DNA from: Numida meleagris
Lineage: Eukaryota > Chordata > Aves > Galliformes > Numididae
NCBI RefSeq assembly: GCF_002078875.1
Contig: NC_034414.1
Coordinates: forward strand, 31,706,422-31,770,421
DNA length: 64,000 nt
Reading direction: 5' to 3'
This document shows, one piece after another, positions 50,002 to 62,925 of this stretch (positions are counted from its first letter, which is position 1; the number at the start of each line of letters is the position of its first letter). Made by a program: the position numbers and the translations under genes. Under the pieces are notes generated by a model. That model saw only the letters and a program-made list of their open reading frames with translations. It made no database searches and was not told the origin of the DNA.

Positions 50002-50339
50002 GCCTGTACACAAGTACTGTGCACTGTCACTTTATATCCAAGTTATCAACAAATGAATGCAAACTTAAAAGGAACAGCAGGGTTGTATAAGGCTAATAGC
50101 TCTTGCTAAAGCAGTGGCAGAGACACCTCATACCACTGACAGAGCCCAAACTACTTCAGCCTCACCTCATGCCAGACTCTTCCAGATGTTCTCCTGCTAT
50201 GCCTGAGTCTCCTTCCTCCTCCTTCTTTCCCAGCCATTCTCTCCCTCTTTTTTGTGTATACAAAAGTTCGCACAAGCAAGGAATATTAGAAATGGAAGGA
50301 AAGTAGGTACAGACATGAAGCACGTCATCTTCCACAGAA
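50002..50339. other. unclassified DNA
   Basis: No recognised element; a pyrimidine-rich run lies around 50205-50250. Confidence 0.4.
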
Positions 50340-51080
50340 AAGTAAAACATCCAAGTTGGAAGGGACCCACAAGTATCACCAAGTCAAGCTTCTGGCTCCA
50401 CACAGGACTACACACACAAAAAAACCGCACTAAACTATATTTCTGGGAGCACTGCCCAAATGCTTCTTGAACCCCAGCAGCTTGGAGCCATGACCACTGC
50501 TCTGCAGTCACATATGCCAGTGCCCAATTGCCCACTTGGTGATGAACCTTTTCCTAAAAGCTAACATGAACCTCTCCTGATGTGGCTCCATGCTGTTCCC
50601 TTTGGTTGCTGTCACCAGAGAGATTAGTGCCATCCAGCCATTCCCCACATGTGGAAGCTGTAGGTTGCCATGAGGCCTCCCCTCAGTCTTCTCTTCCCTG
50701 CGAAGAGCAGTCCAAGGGATGTCAACCACTCCCCATACCTCTAGACCCTCAATAACACTTCTCTGGATATTCTCTTTTATGTCCCTCTTGTACTGTGGCA
50801 CCCAAAACTACATGCAGTGCTTTACATGAGGCTGTACCAGAGCAGAGCAGGACAACCAGGGTTGTCCCATCCCAGATGCAGAATCCAGAACCATGATCTT
50901 AAACTTCATCCAGTTGCCGACTATCCAGCTCTCCAATGAGTTGATGTCTGTGCAAGGTCTCTCCACCCTTCAATGGAGTGGAGTCAATGGATCCTCCTAG
51001 TTTAGTATCATCCATAAACTAACTTACTGTACCTTCAAGTCCTGTACTCAAGTCACTGATGTCATTTCCATCTCTCTCAT
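50340..51080 (-). mobile_element. diverged CR1 copy
   Basis: It begins with AAGTTGGAAGGGACC, the CR1 3' UTR phrase without the 8-bp tail. It then runs in minus orientation through RT C-terminal remnants (FMLAFRKRFITKWA near 50560-50520; TTGTACTGTGGCACCCAAAA near 50789). Near 50995-51030 the plus strand CCTAGTTTAGTATCATCC is the complement of the DDTKL region. Frames are broken and small internal deletions are present. It is older than the 1809 copy and of another subfamily. Confidence 0.82.
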
Positions 51081-51613
51081 TGCTAACAGCCCTCCAAAGT
51101 TCTCTTGATCTTTTAAGGCCTATTTCACATTTTCTCCTCACTCCACTGTCTCCAAAAAGACCTTTTCTGTTTCCTCAGTATGCTTAAACTAAAACCCAAC
51201 TGCAGAGAGCCTACCTAATTTTCAAGCTTTTTTTTTTTAAAAAAGAAAAACTTAGAGTAACCTGTCTGTGCTCCTTCAACTATATTTCAAATCTGACTTC
51301 CTATTAAAGTTAGTGCAATTACTTTCTTTCCCAACTCTATGTAAGAAATCGGATTTGTTTAATCTCCTTTATTTTGAAGCTTACTTGTCATCAAGGAAAA
51401 TCATAATCTGGTTGGTTGCATGATAGTATTTGGCTTATTCTAAATTAGGGCTGGTTTTGCATTTTTGATGCTTTAACAGTAACTCAGTACTGACTACTAA
51501 ACTGAAAAAAACTTTATCTGAATAAAGAACTATTCTTATAGCTAAATTACATTTGGATCTACTCAACAATGAGAAAATTCTATCCTTAGAACAACAACAA
51601 CAAAAAAATTAAC
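51081..51613. other. unclassified DNA
   Basis: Nothing recognised. The first part may hold more of the decayed CR1. Confidence 0.4.
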
Positions 51614-51618
51614 CCAAC

Positions 51619-51955
51619 TGTAACACAAGGGAAAGCACAAGACAGCAGAGCAGCAAGGTCCCAGAACACAGCAAGTGAGGATTCACTCAGGCACAGCAGC
51701 ACTGGACACAAAAAATAAAGAAACCACTTACCTTCAGAAGGCCTGTAAGGCCTTCAGACAGACAGGTATGTCCAAATGAGGAACCCTTGTCTCCACTGCC
51801 AACCCTTAAATGAAGTCTGGGAAGGGGTGGATCCTGGCTCCACCCCTTCCAGTCACTCAGGTGCATTGCTTGTACCTGAGCTCCCCTGGGTTCCCCTGCC
51901 TTCTTACCAGGTGTTCCATCAGTTATTCGAGCTGTGACTTAGCATTTCCACTACA
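51619..51955 (-). mobile_element. solo LTR, ERV family A, with perfect target duplication
   Basis: A 337-bp LTR with plus-strand ends TGTAACAC and CCACTACA, flanked by CCAAC on both sides (51614-51618 and 51956-51960), a 5-bp duplication. It is homologous to 10266-10584. A perfect 12-bp stem (GGAAGGGGTGGA at 51820-51831 with TCCACCCCTTCC at 51839-51850, 7-nt loop) is absent from the other copy. Orientation is by analogy and moderately certain. No internal sequence remains. Confidence 0.9.
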
Positions 51956-51960
51956 CCAAC

Positions 51961-54900
51961 CAAAACTAGTGAAGAGAAAAAAAACAGTAACTCAAAAATC
52001 TAGGAATAAATCTTTAAAGAACACAGATACTTCTATTACAGTCTGAAACCAATGTCTAAGCAAAAGTTTTCCAAAAAAAAATATGAACAGACACATGTGA
52101 GGCAAATTTTTGTTTAACAACTTTTCATTCTTACTGTGGATAGTAAATGATTTTTTTGCCTTGAGTTGATAACTAGTATAAAGGTAATTTTAAGCATCAG
52201 GACACCCAGAATAGGGTTCTTATTTTTCTTTCTTCTAATGATATTTCACATGACTCAGACTCCTGAAATTCATAATTCTGGTTTGTATGTTCAAAAGGGG
52301 AAAGGAATCCATTCTTCACTTTGAAAACAGAACCTAAAAAAATCAAAAAATAAAATTTTAAAACTGTACTATATTAGGAAACCGGAAGGAAAACGTTGAA
52401 TTAAAAGCCTTATAGTTAAGTGGCTGAATTTATCTATAAGACAAATATGAAACTGAAATCTATAATTATTACTTGTTAAAGACTTGTCTGTATGCCTCAG
52501 TCATAAACCATGGTCTTGGGGTTATTATGCAGTACTAAGGAAACACAAAAGAGAATTCTTCATATACCAAAGACCAGACAATTTTCAGCAAGAGGTTGTA
52601 CGTGTGTTTTTGGTTTTTGTTGCTAATATGTCCCGAGTGTATTGGCAAGAGAAGGGTTATAAGCAAAGGTATAAGAATGCATTAGTCTAAATAGTACAGC
52701 CAGAAAATTTAAACCTTTTCTGTCATGCAGGTCCTTCTTCAGGTCATACACTACATGGTACCATAGATATTTCATGATTATGTCAAAGTCAGTTTTGAAA
52801 ATATTTGGAATCAAAGTAAATGAGGTCAGTATTTTGTAGAAAAGATCAGTCAATTAACCTATAATTAAAGCCTGCATAATAATGCATTACACCATGGAAT
52901 ATAATTCACATTCAGTATGCAGCTGTACAACTAGCATTTCCTAACACCAGAATAATAGTCTCTGCAATCTCAGTAATTGTAGCACTGACATGAAAATCTT
53001 GAAGATACAGAAGATGTAAAAGACATTCTCTCAGGAATGGGTTGCTGTTTGTTTTTTGTTTGATAAGCATGACAACATTCACTTTTGTCTCTTTATTCCA
53101 AACTGTGGAGAGCAAGTTGATTTTTTGCAAGTGACGTATACAGATAAGATTAATACAGTTATACTTTTTTAATAAATAACTTTCTTATTCATATGTCCTT
53201 CAGCCAACTACTTTACTGAGTCTACTGTAACTTCTGCCCCAATGAGCAAATATATTTCCATTCTGCATTGAATATCTTTGTAGAGCAGAAATGAGCATGC
53301 CTGTAAAAGAAGAATAAATTGGTTCTCTATGAGCAGTAGAATCAGACTGTGGATGGTTGGTTTATCAATCAAAACCAAGCTTTTACATATCTTCAACTGT
53401 AACTTGCATGCAGGTGAGTCTTACTGGTTCATTTGCTACAGTGTCTTCACATCAGTAGGATACTGGTATCAATGGCATTGTTGTTTATGCTTAAATCTGT
53501 TTATCTGACAACAATAGAAGATGCTAGTTAAATTAAAAGCTTCAAAAGATATTACATTATCTGAAATATCAGTCAAGAAATCAGCTGTTTTGCATGCATA
53601 TGTATTAACCAGAGTATGTTCCATGTCACCAGCAAAAAATCAAAGGCTTTCAAAGCTGTCCCAAAAGATGTAGCTGGCTAATGGAATGCTCAAGTAGAAT
53701 ACCCTAGTATTCTAGGTACTTTTGGAAGTTTCAGTGATGTCCCCTCAAGATTTCTTCCAGTGGAAAATGAAATTTTAAATAATACAACATTATCCTATGA
53801 TTTGGGGCAATGACATTAATTCACTTTGTGTACATCAGAGGCACTTATCCACTTCAGTGTTTCACAGTACTTAGCATCACCAACTGAAAATCTGAGTAAA
53901 CCAATTATTGCTTATGATTGTGGTTTTATGAGGTTGCAATCAGTGGATCTGAATCTATCAAACCCAATTTTTTATTCAAAGGAGTAAGCAACTGTTTATG
54001 ACGTTAGACATGAATTGCTGCTTCATTAATTATTAGCTAGCCACTATGTCCAAGAATGGTGACAGAAGAATATAGCTTGCACATATCTTCATGCAACTTA
54101 CACCAGAGCTGGAGTATTATCATTAAAATAATGCTCAATGTCAGTCATTAGGGCTTTCTTCCAAGTTCCATTCCTGCTTATACAGTCATCATGCCTCTTC
54201 TTGTTTTTCTAACTCAGTGATGCACAGTGAGTTCTAAATACTGATTGCTTGTTCAAGGCCTGGATTGTTGGCTCCTTCCCTTACAGTGCTCTAGGCAAAA
54301 TCAACATTTTTCTCATTTGTTCTACTCCTTTGCTTTTCAGGGGCAGAGCTATGCTGAAGACAATTTGCAGTTTTGGCCACACATCAAAACAGAAGATAGA
54401 TCAATGTAGCTCGGTGAGCAAAAACTGTCTTGCAAGAATTTTAGGCATACAGCTTGATTAAAGCAACCATACTTCTTCCATGTATGTAGTTTATAAGCAA
54501 TCATCTGCATTGCCTTAGAAACTAAGCAATGCTTTGTACCAAAGGTGCAACTCTATGCTTTTGCTAAATAAACATCTGTTGCACTGGGTAAAAATAGAAG
54601 ATGTATATTTTTCAGTTCAAATATTAAAAAAGAACTATGTGCAATTGTTCAAGTTGCATTTAAATCTCCTGGCATTTCACAACAACAAAAAAAAAAAATT
54701 GTAAATCATATAATAAAAAATACCTGGATGCTTTGTATAATTCTTCTCCATCATCATAAACAGAATCTTTGTGTAGAATTTCTGAACCTGTATTGTTAAA
54801 ACAAGCAAGCTTGCAATGGCAAACAAGGAAGAAATGGATTTCTCTCCCTTCTTGGAATAGGTCTACTATGGCAACAAAAGCAGTGACACTAAATTTGTCT

Positions 54901-55164
54901 GGACAGCATTGATATTTCCTCAGGAATTCATTAGCCCTTTTGATATTCCATTTATTCCTTATTATTAGCCCTTGAAAATATATTATCACAAAACTTCAAG
55001 AGATTTTAATTAGTCATGAAATAATTCCAAACCTTTACTTTCAAGCAGCTCTGGAGGTTTGTTCATGCCATTACTCTAAAGAAAATTAACATCTAGGCAA
55101 AGTTCTCTTCAGCTATCTATGCCAAGTTACAAGTCCATAAATTCCACATAATCACACTGAATTC
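51961..55164. other. unclassified AT-rich DNA
   Basis: No gene or mobile element recognised in about 3.2 kb. Open frames are short and overlap on opposite strands. Confidence 0.4.
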
Positions 55165-55612
55165 ATAAAATCACAGAATCATCAGGATTAGAAGGAATAT
55201 CTGAAGATCATCCAGTCCAACCCCCTGCTAAAGCAGGTTCCCTAGAGTAGCTTGCACAGGATAGTGTCCAGGTGAGTTCTGAATATCACCAGAAAAGACT
55301 CCACAACCTCTCTGGGCAGCCTTTTCCAGTGCTCTGTCACCCCCACAGTAAAGAAGTTCTTCCTCATATTTGCATGGAACTTCCTGTGTTCCAGTTTGTG
55401 CCCGTTACCCCTTGTCCTGTCACTGGGCACTGCTAAAAAGAGCCTAGTACCACCCACTTGACACCCATCCATTAAATATTTATAAGCATTGTTAAGATCT
55501 CCCATCAGCCTTCTCTTCTCCAGGCTGAACAGTCTCAGGTCTCTCAGTCTTTCCTTATAAGGGACATGGTCCATTCCCCTAATCATTTTTGTGGCCCTAC
55601 TGCCATAATAAC
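55165..55612 (-). mobile_element. CR1 3' half with long open frame
   Basis: On the plus strand it opens with AAATCACAGAATCATCAGG and ATCATCCAGTCCAACCCC. A minus-strand frame of 129 codons (55242-55631) covers the RT C-terminal domain: [49 protein letters not shown] and VTEHWKRLPREVVES. This region is the conserved post-RT domain of CR1 ORF2. The 5' truncation lies close to 55612. The first residues of the frame are flanking DNA. The subfamily differs from the 1809 copy. Confidence 0.93.
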
Positions 55613-55729
55613 AACTTCCAACTTGAATCATTAAGAGATAGAAGTTGCCACAATGTTTTTAGACATCCTCAAAGGCAAATCTAAGCAGTTAACCTACTAT
55701 CCCAGGTTTTCTAGAAATTTCAGTAATTG

Positions 55730-55937
55730 CAGAATGACAATGTTTGAAGTTGGAAGAGACCTCTGAAGGTAGTCAGGTCCAAATCCTTCCTGCTCAAGCA
55801 GGGTTACCTAGAGCAGATTGCACACAACCATGAACAAATAGCTTTTGTGTATTTCCAGGGACGTAGACTCCACGAACTTGACAGGCAACATCTGCCAGTG
55901 GTCAGACACCTTCACAGTGAAAAAAGATTTCCTTTTA
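55730..55937 (-). mobile_element. CR1 3' end fragment
   Basis: GTTTGAAGTTGGAAGAGACC and CTGCTCAAGCAGGGTTACC mark the CR1 3' UTR in minus orientation, followed by a short coding remnant up to the AAAAAAGATTTCC block. It lies 120 bp from the preceding CR1 in the same orientation; the two are separate 5'-truncated insertions. Confidence 0.85.
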
Positions 55938-58900
55938 AGAAAAATAATAAAAGCCATTAGCAAGTAGCATCACTGGCAGTAGCTACAGGAAGGATAACTC
56001 TCCTGATACTCTCTGTGATCACTTCTTTGCAATTTGCTTCATCATTATGGCAATGGAAGTGTGACAAGCCCTGAAGCAGAGAAAATGTATTAATAAGAAT
56101 TAATAATGGAACAACAGGAAACTCATTACCTGAAGTAAAAAGCACCCAATGAACAAGTCAATAACTCACACACAAATATTCTTATTCCTATTCTAAATGT
56201 GGGAAGTGTCATCACTATCAGTCCTCGGCCATGGTGACTCTACTGTAGCTTCCTAGTGTACAGAGCTTTATCCTATATATGTTAGTTGAACCAGAAAAGA
56301 GATTATAGAGAGGACAAAAAAGGTAAATGATAGCAGAAGGTACTATCTTCAAAATGCTTTATCTCCAAGGTTTGTCATATCATCCAGGAAAACACTTAAA
56401 CTGATGAGGAAGGCTAGTTGTGGTTGCTAGAGAAGTTTCCAGTGGGTCCTTTTTGTGAGGGTAATCTTTTTTATTCCCACTCTTGGAAATCTTTTCCTAC
56501 ATGTTTGTCTAATATGCCACATCCAGCATGCACCTGTTCATTCCTCTGTTTGGCTAGAAGAAAAGTAAAAAAGAAAACAGAAATTCCTTTAATCTGTCTA
56601 TACTGGCAATGTCCAACCTTTTTGTGAGTATAGTTTTCTCTTGTTTCCCTGTCTGAGCCAGCAATTGTTACCGATCATACAAAAAAAAGTACAGTAGATT
56701 AGACTTTTAAATTTAGCCTCTTATAATCTACAGTGGATGACAAATTTGTGTTTACTATAAGTAAAAAGAGCAAATGTTTGGCAAGTGTCCTGAGATGACT
56801 CCACCATCTTCACTGCTTGGTAAATTTGTCAGTTTCATTTCAGTTATTTTTTTGTGGAGCTCCAGTGAAGATCAACATCAGAATGTGCATGTCCAGGTGT
56901 GGAGGTGTCCTTTCAGGGTAAGTAGCTTTTAAGTTTATTACATTTGGGGTAATAATATCATTACTATGGTAATGATATAATATGTGTCACTTTTGGAAAT
57001 GAGAAATTACACATAATTTCTATTTGCTTCAGTCCTGTTTCTATAGTAACAAGACTAGTAATTCTCATTAATGACTAGGTTGTTGGCATTGTTATTTTTG
57101 GTAATTCTGAGTTATTAATGTCTTTAGTTTTTATGTATCTTCTTGATGACTTAGTTTGAGTGGCTGATAAACTAAAAACTAAGTCCATTTTACTAAAACT
57201 ATATTCCACAAGAATCAGAGTATCCTTTGAAGTTAGCTTTAAAATTAGTGCAGAATTATGTTGAGAGAATAAAATCATTAAATTGTTTGGACTCGAGGCA
57301 AAATTCAGACTGGCTAATAAACACAACTGGCTAATAATTAGCACAAACTACACAACTCTGAAGGAAGTGCTGATATTATCATTTAACATTTCAGTTCACC
57401 AAGATCATCTTTCCAGTAGAAAAGACATTTCCCCCCACAGAGCAACAATGCTATAAGAGCAGCAAAGCCGTTTCAGGCAGAGAGCTCATTTACCATTGAG
57501 ATTCAAGGTTAAAGGTTGTGCATAGATGCCACAAGGACTTTACTATCACATGTTGATAACTGTATATTCTGTTGTATTTTACTGTTCCTAAGAGTAAACA
57601 GCAGACTGAATGCCTGTGTGATAATGAATTAAAAATATAGCCTTCTAACTGTACTTCATATTAAGACTGCATTTGCAATGTTTTTCTTCTAAAAAGTTAT
57701 GCAGATGCAATGAAATACTTCACAAACAAATTAATCAACCTTATATTTTTTATGATATTTTATAATATGCTTGATTCCTTTTCCCTGTAAACATTCATTT
57801 AAGTAGTCAGATGCTATAGCATCTGCAAAACTATGCATTGCTTATTTTGCTTTTTTTAACTCATTTTTCTTAAAAAGGCATTAAAACTTCTTGAAAGTGC
57901 TTTGATAGTACAGTTTATAATGTATTTTATGAAATATTATTAAAGTATATAGTAACATCTTGCAACCATTTAGTACATATTAATAAAGCATTTATGACCT
58001 CTTCCAGTTTAGAATACTATCATTAACTTCCTAGCCAATACTAATCAGTAGAAGTTGAAGATTATGAATTTAGATTTCAGGAGAAAAACAGATGACTTGG
58101 AAGAAAATGAAAGAGCAATTGAAAGTAAAATATTCTTATTCTTATTATTCCCATTTCTAAGAAGATTATTTGGAACAGAAGCAAAGTGGCCAAGACACAC
58201 ATTCTAGACTGTGATTTACAGCTCTGAAGATAAAAACTGGTTAATTAGATGAGCGAAAAACACTGTGTGGGCCATGAGAACTATCTCTTCAGATGCATCT
58301 GGAACTGGACTATGTACCCATAGTATGTTTTTACTTCTATTCATGCTATTTAGTAGTACAGCTGCAACTTACACATTTGTGCAAACTTTTGATAACATCT
58401 ACAGCTTCAGATATGTACATTTAGAAACACAAAAGAATCACATCTCAATACCTTTTACATGAAGATATCCACTTAACTGCTTCCATACATTACAAATCAA
58501 CTCACAGCTTATTTTTACTGCAGGCCAATGTACTGAATTTATTTTAATTACTCATTTCCTATCCTAAATATTATTCAAGTTAAACATCTTTTCTTCTTGC
58601 ATTAAAATACATTTTAATATTTAAAATTACAATTAAATAAGGCTTTAAACTCCTGAGAATATACTTTTAGGCCTTCTGTTCCTTCTCTGGGCAAAGAGGA
58701 CAAACTCAGTCAGTTCACCCCAGAAAGAGATGTGAGATACAGAAAAGGTTGTGGCGGAATGAACAATGCTGCAACGGTAGCTAACTGCCAAATGGCACTG
58801 TGGGTCAACAGCCATTTTAACATATACCAATGCAATGTGCAGGCTGCTGCAGTCTGTGCCAAGACCAGTGAATAACGCTTTCTAGGATGAGGGAGCCTGG

Positions 58901-60100
58901 CTCTTTTCAACCTTCTGTGCTTATGGCTTCCTATCATATCCTAAGAAGTAAGTATTCAGGTTCTTTACGGTAAAAAGATAATCAGCTTCAGGGAATCATT
59001 TAAGAGATGGATCTGTGAAAACTGAAATTATATCAAACATCAACATTAGTTTCAGCAGTTATAACTTTTTACATACAAAATCAGATAAAGAAATGCTGAT
59101 GAAAAAAAATCAATTTGTTTAAAAATATCTAATGTTTTAGCAGAAAATTCTCTCAGATACTCTTTTGCCTGTATAGCTTAAGAAATTTCAAATCATATTT
59201 TGGCAAATTTTAAGCATTTTATACAGAGGAATATTCAGTATTAGCAACTCTCCTTCAATGAACAATAATGTTTCTCAGACATTTTTTGTCCAGATTGTCT
59301 CACCAATTTGGTCAGAGAGGTAGCTCTAACTGACTTTTTCATTACCTTAAACAAATGACCAATCCAAATTGAACACTTTATCTGCACTTTTGGAACCTGC
59401 TTCTGATGTACTGGACCCTAGACATGTTCTATATATATATTAGACAGCTTTCTGCTATTCCTTGCCAAAGATGATTAATCGCAAACTAGTAGGTCCTCTT
59501 CAGTAGAAGAACCTCTTCCTCTAACAGTATTAGTTTGTCCAAAGATTTAAGTTTAGAGTCTTGAAAGAAATTCTCATTTATTGAAAAAGTGCTTTTTCAG
59601 CATCTTCAGCTTTGATTTTTTATTTTGCCTATACTAGCTTATAAATTTGAAAACCTGAGTTGTTGAGTTCTTAATTGTGTCTTTTGCTTGTTTGCTGTTG
59701 GTTTCATGGTTTTTTGTTTGTTTGTTTGTTTTTTGAGTTTCCAATTAATTTTCTGATTTAAAACAAAAGGTGGAAAACATTCATGTCAAAATGATTTCTA
59801 TGGTAATTTGTTGCCCCTTACTTTACCAACACTGTCTTATCACAAAAAAATTACTCTTGTAAACAAAAAGATGGGACTTTTTTTTTTTTTTTTTTTTTGC
59901 TAGACAAAGTACTAATGGAAAGATATCACATTCCTTCGAGATGAACGCTGCAGTTGCCAATTTTGGGGATACAACATTCATCTTCTAGCATTACGTCCCT
60001 TGTCAAGCCTTGAGAACTTCCATGGCCAGGACTGATATAACATGTCAAACATTTACAAAACTGTATTTTCCATGTGCTTTTATAATAAATGATGTAGCAC
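55938..60100. other. unclassified AT-rich DNA
   Basis: No recognised gene or mobile element in about 4.2 kb. A perfect 10-bp inverted repeat lies at 56955-56978 (ATATCATTAC, loop TATG, GTAATGATAT). TTTG repeats occur at about 59713-59732 and a 21-T run at 59878-59898. Confidence 0.4.
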
Positions 60101-60198
60101 CATAGAATCATAGAATCATAGAATCATAGAATCATAGAATCATAGAATCATAGAATCATAGAATCATAGAATCATAGAATCATAGAATCATAGAATCA
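60101..60198. repeat. (CATAGAAT)n array, about 12 copies
   Basis: Near-perfect tandem copies of the CR1 tail unit, running straight into the N gap, so the true length may be greater. Other CR1 ends in this window keep one to two units. Confidence 0.97.
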
Positions 60199-60603
60199 NN
60201 NNNNNNNNNNNNNNNNNNNNNNNNNNNNNNNNNNNNNNNNNNNNNNNNNNNNNNNNNNNNNNNNNNNNNNNNNNNNNNNNNNNNNNNNNNNNNNNNNNNN
60301 NNNNNNNNNNNNNNNNNNNNNNNNNNNNNNNNNNNNNNNNNNNNNNNNNNNNNNNNNNNNNNNNNNNNNNNNNNNNNNNNNNNNNNNNNNNNNNNNNNNN
60401 NNNNNNNNNNNNNNNNNNNNNNNNNNNNNNNNNNNNNNNNNNNNNNNNNNNNNNNNNNNNNNNNNNNNNNNNNNNNNNNNNNNNNNNNNNNNNNNNNNNN
60501 NNNNNNNNNNNNNNNNNNNNNNNNNNNNNNNNNNNNNNNNNNNNNNNNNNNNNNNNNNNNNNNNNNNNNNNNNNNNNNNNNNNNNNNNNNNNNNNNNNNN
60601 NNN
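60199..60603. other. assembly gap, 405 N
   Basis: Unsequenced bases inside the CR1 copy. By comparison with the 1809 copy, roughly 430-440 bp of CR1 3' coding region and 3' UTR are expected here, close to the gap length. Confidence 0.95.
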
Positions 60604-61003
60604 CTCCTCTGCACTCGTTCCAAGAGCTCCACGTCCTTCTTGTGCTGGGGGCCCCAGGCCTGGACACAGTACTCCAGATGGGGCCTCACAAGAGCCGAGT
60701 AGAGGGGGACCACCACCTCCCTCTCCCTGCTGACCACTCCCCTTTTAATGCAGCCCAGAACATAGTTGGCCCTCCGGGCTGCCAGTGCACACTGATGGCT
60801 CATGTCCAGCTTCTCGTCCACCAGGACCCCAAAGTCCCTCTCCGCAGGGCTGCTTTCAAGTACTTCTTCCCCCAGGTTGTATAAATACCTGGGATTGCCC
60901 TGGCCCAAGTGCAGCACCCTACACTTGGCCTTGTTGAACCTCATTAGGTTCTTGTGGGCCCACTTGTCCAGCCTGTCCAGGTCCCTCTGGATGGCTTCCC
61001 TTC

Positions 61004-62254
61004 AATGTCATGTAGTAACAGCAGATAACCTGAAATATCCAAAATGTAGCAGCTATTGAAAATCTGTCCCAATATGTACATTTATTTTCAATACATCTTC
61101 CTATTACTTTTAAAATTTTCTACTGGTTTTAGACTCATAAAGGGATAGCACTAATATTACAGAACATTGCTGTCTTCTGTTCTTAGTCTGTCTTTCCTCT
61201 TTGAACTAATCATTAGTTTTCCATTTGTAAAAGACACAAAATATAGAGCATCACTTGTTATCATACATTGTCACCTTATATTATCTACTGACATTGTATC
61301 CTAATGCCTTCCTTACTGTATTAATCTCTAATTCTTTGCATCTTACATAGTGCTTTACATGATATGCTTACTATCTATGTTTCAGTTCTGCATTTCTACA
61401 TAGGACTGTGAAGTACTACCCATACCTGCAGATACGTATCATTGTATGAGAAATCAATGAATTACCATGAACTCTGGTAGTAGAACAGCATTTACCTACT
61501 CTGTATGTGTTTTTGTCAGTAAAGTGATTTTAATACATTCTCCATTTTTTAATGATGGCTGCTATTTTCTTAGGTATTTTAATGTATCATTTGTACGTGT
61601 GGAAAGGTTTGACTACACAGTGAGAGATAATGTATTTTTTTAATCACTTTTTTCTGGTTATTGATCAATATCAATACTGTATTAAGTTCAAGAGAGAATT
61701 TGCATTAAAGTTGAAACCAAAAGCTATGAAATTTCCTTACAAAGGTTTTTCTCAGGAAATACCATTTTGTAAAAGCTCTGAATTCACAGGTGTTTTTATG
61801 AAATAAAACTTGAACTTCAGTTCCAAACTTTAAGGTTCTCCAATTCTACAATGTAGAACAGCAGTGAATATTTGATCATTCAAAAAAAAGCATTCCTATA
61901 AAAATCTAGCCCAAAATGCTGACATGATGCAAATTAGCATATTTTTATTAAACTTAGTAAAACACCAAGGGCCACCTCTAGTCACTGAGTATCAGATACT
62001 GCATTCTATTTCTATGTTTTCTTTCTAAGACATCAGGAATTTCAAGCTATTGTCCTGAATACATTTTTTTTCCATTACCAAGTGACTTATCATGAATTGT
62101 TCTTCATCACCACTTTGTCACTAAACACACAAAAAGCTGTTTTGCTTCCTGTGTTCTGGAATGTCACATAATATTTTGTTCAGTAAATAGATTCTGGTTG
62201 TGCATTAAGTGATATTTATTTCATTTGTCTTCTGACCATCTTTTGAAATAACAG
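61004..62254. other. unclassified AT-rich DNA
   Basis: No gene or element recognised. Confidence 0.4.
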
Positions 62255-62720
62255 AATGATAGAAAAATAAGGCTAGATGGACTCCAAGAAGTCATCTAGT
62301 TTACCCAATGCCTCAAACAAGATCAGTTATATCTATATTACTCCTGATGTATTTGTCTAAACCATTCTTAAAAAATAGCAAAAAGGAAATTCCCAAAACC
62401 TCCCCAGGCAATCTGCTTCAGAGCGTCATTATCTCTACTATCAGAAAGTTTTCCCCAAAGCCTATCCTGAATATCTTCTTTCCTGACTTCTTATCCTGTC
62501 TACAAAGGGGATTGTGAATAGACAGTACTTTAACCCTGTGACAATCTTGTAGGTATTTGAAGATCGTTTCCCTCCTGAGTGAAGAAAGCGCATTCTTTCA
62601 GCCATGGTACTCTCAAACATCTGGTTGCTATTGCCTTTGTTCTCCATGTTCCCTCCAGCAGTGTAACTCCTGATGTTCCATCCTTAGCATTCTGAGGCCA
62701 TACTAGTGCTGCTCAGGGGG
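62255..62720 (-). mobile_element. old CR1 3' end
   Basis: On the plus strand GGCTAGATGGACTCCAAGAA and the CAGGCAATCTGCTTCAGAG block correspond to the CR1 3' UTR and the C-terminal coding region in minus orientation. These are followed by a decayed [14 protein letters not shown] region near 62540-62600. Many substitutions; an old subfamily. Confidence 0.7.
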
Positions 62721-62731
62721 GAAGGAGTAGC

Positions 62732-62925
62732 ACAGAATCACAGAATCATTGAAGCATTTCAGATGGAAGGGACTTTTACAGGTTATCTATTCCAACCCCC
62801 CTTCAATGAACAGGGACACCTACAGCTAGATCAGCTAGCCTGACCTTTAACGTCTCCAGGGATGAGGCATCAACCACCTCTCTGGGCAGCCTGTTCCAGA
62901 TCCTCACCGCCATTATTTAAAAAAG
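62732..62925 (-). mobile_element. CR1 3' end fragment
   Basis: It starts with CACAGAATCACAGAATCATT (the 8-bp tail in minus orientation), then the 3' UTR. The last stretch, ACCTCTCTGGGCAGCCTGTT, covers the final RT codons. It is 5'-truncated at about 62925. Confidence 0.93.

Larger units (their letters stand above)
60101..61003 (-). mobile_element. young CR1 LINE interrupted by an assembly gap
   Basis: The left end is the CR1 3' tail, expanded to about 12 copies of the 8-bp unit (60101-60198). An N gap follows, and from 60604 the minus strand reads RT C-terminal sequence continuously: from RVQR and [21 protein letters not shown] back through [10 protein letters not shown] and [21 protein letters not shown] to [21 protein letters not shown] near 60970. 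The sequence is open and very close to the 1809 copy. The insertion is 5'-truncated at about 61003, just downstream of the FADD box. Confidence 0.93.

Noticed and set aside
58645..58937. Overlapping minus-strand frames considered as a retrocopy or transposase
   Set aside because: No conserved motif could be identified in either frame.
60101..60198. Regular 8-bp repeats considered as a CRISPR-like or satellite array
   Set aside because: No spacers are present, and the unit is exactly the CR1 tail at the end of a CR1 copy.
60188..60944. Long minus-strand open frames reaching through the N block
   Set aside because: They are open only because N codons cannot be stops; the real content is the CR1 coding sequence right of the gap.
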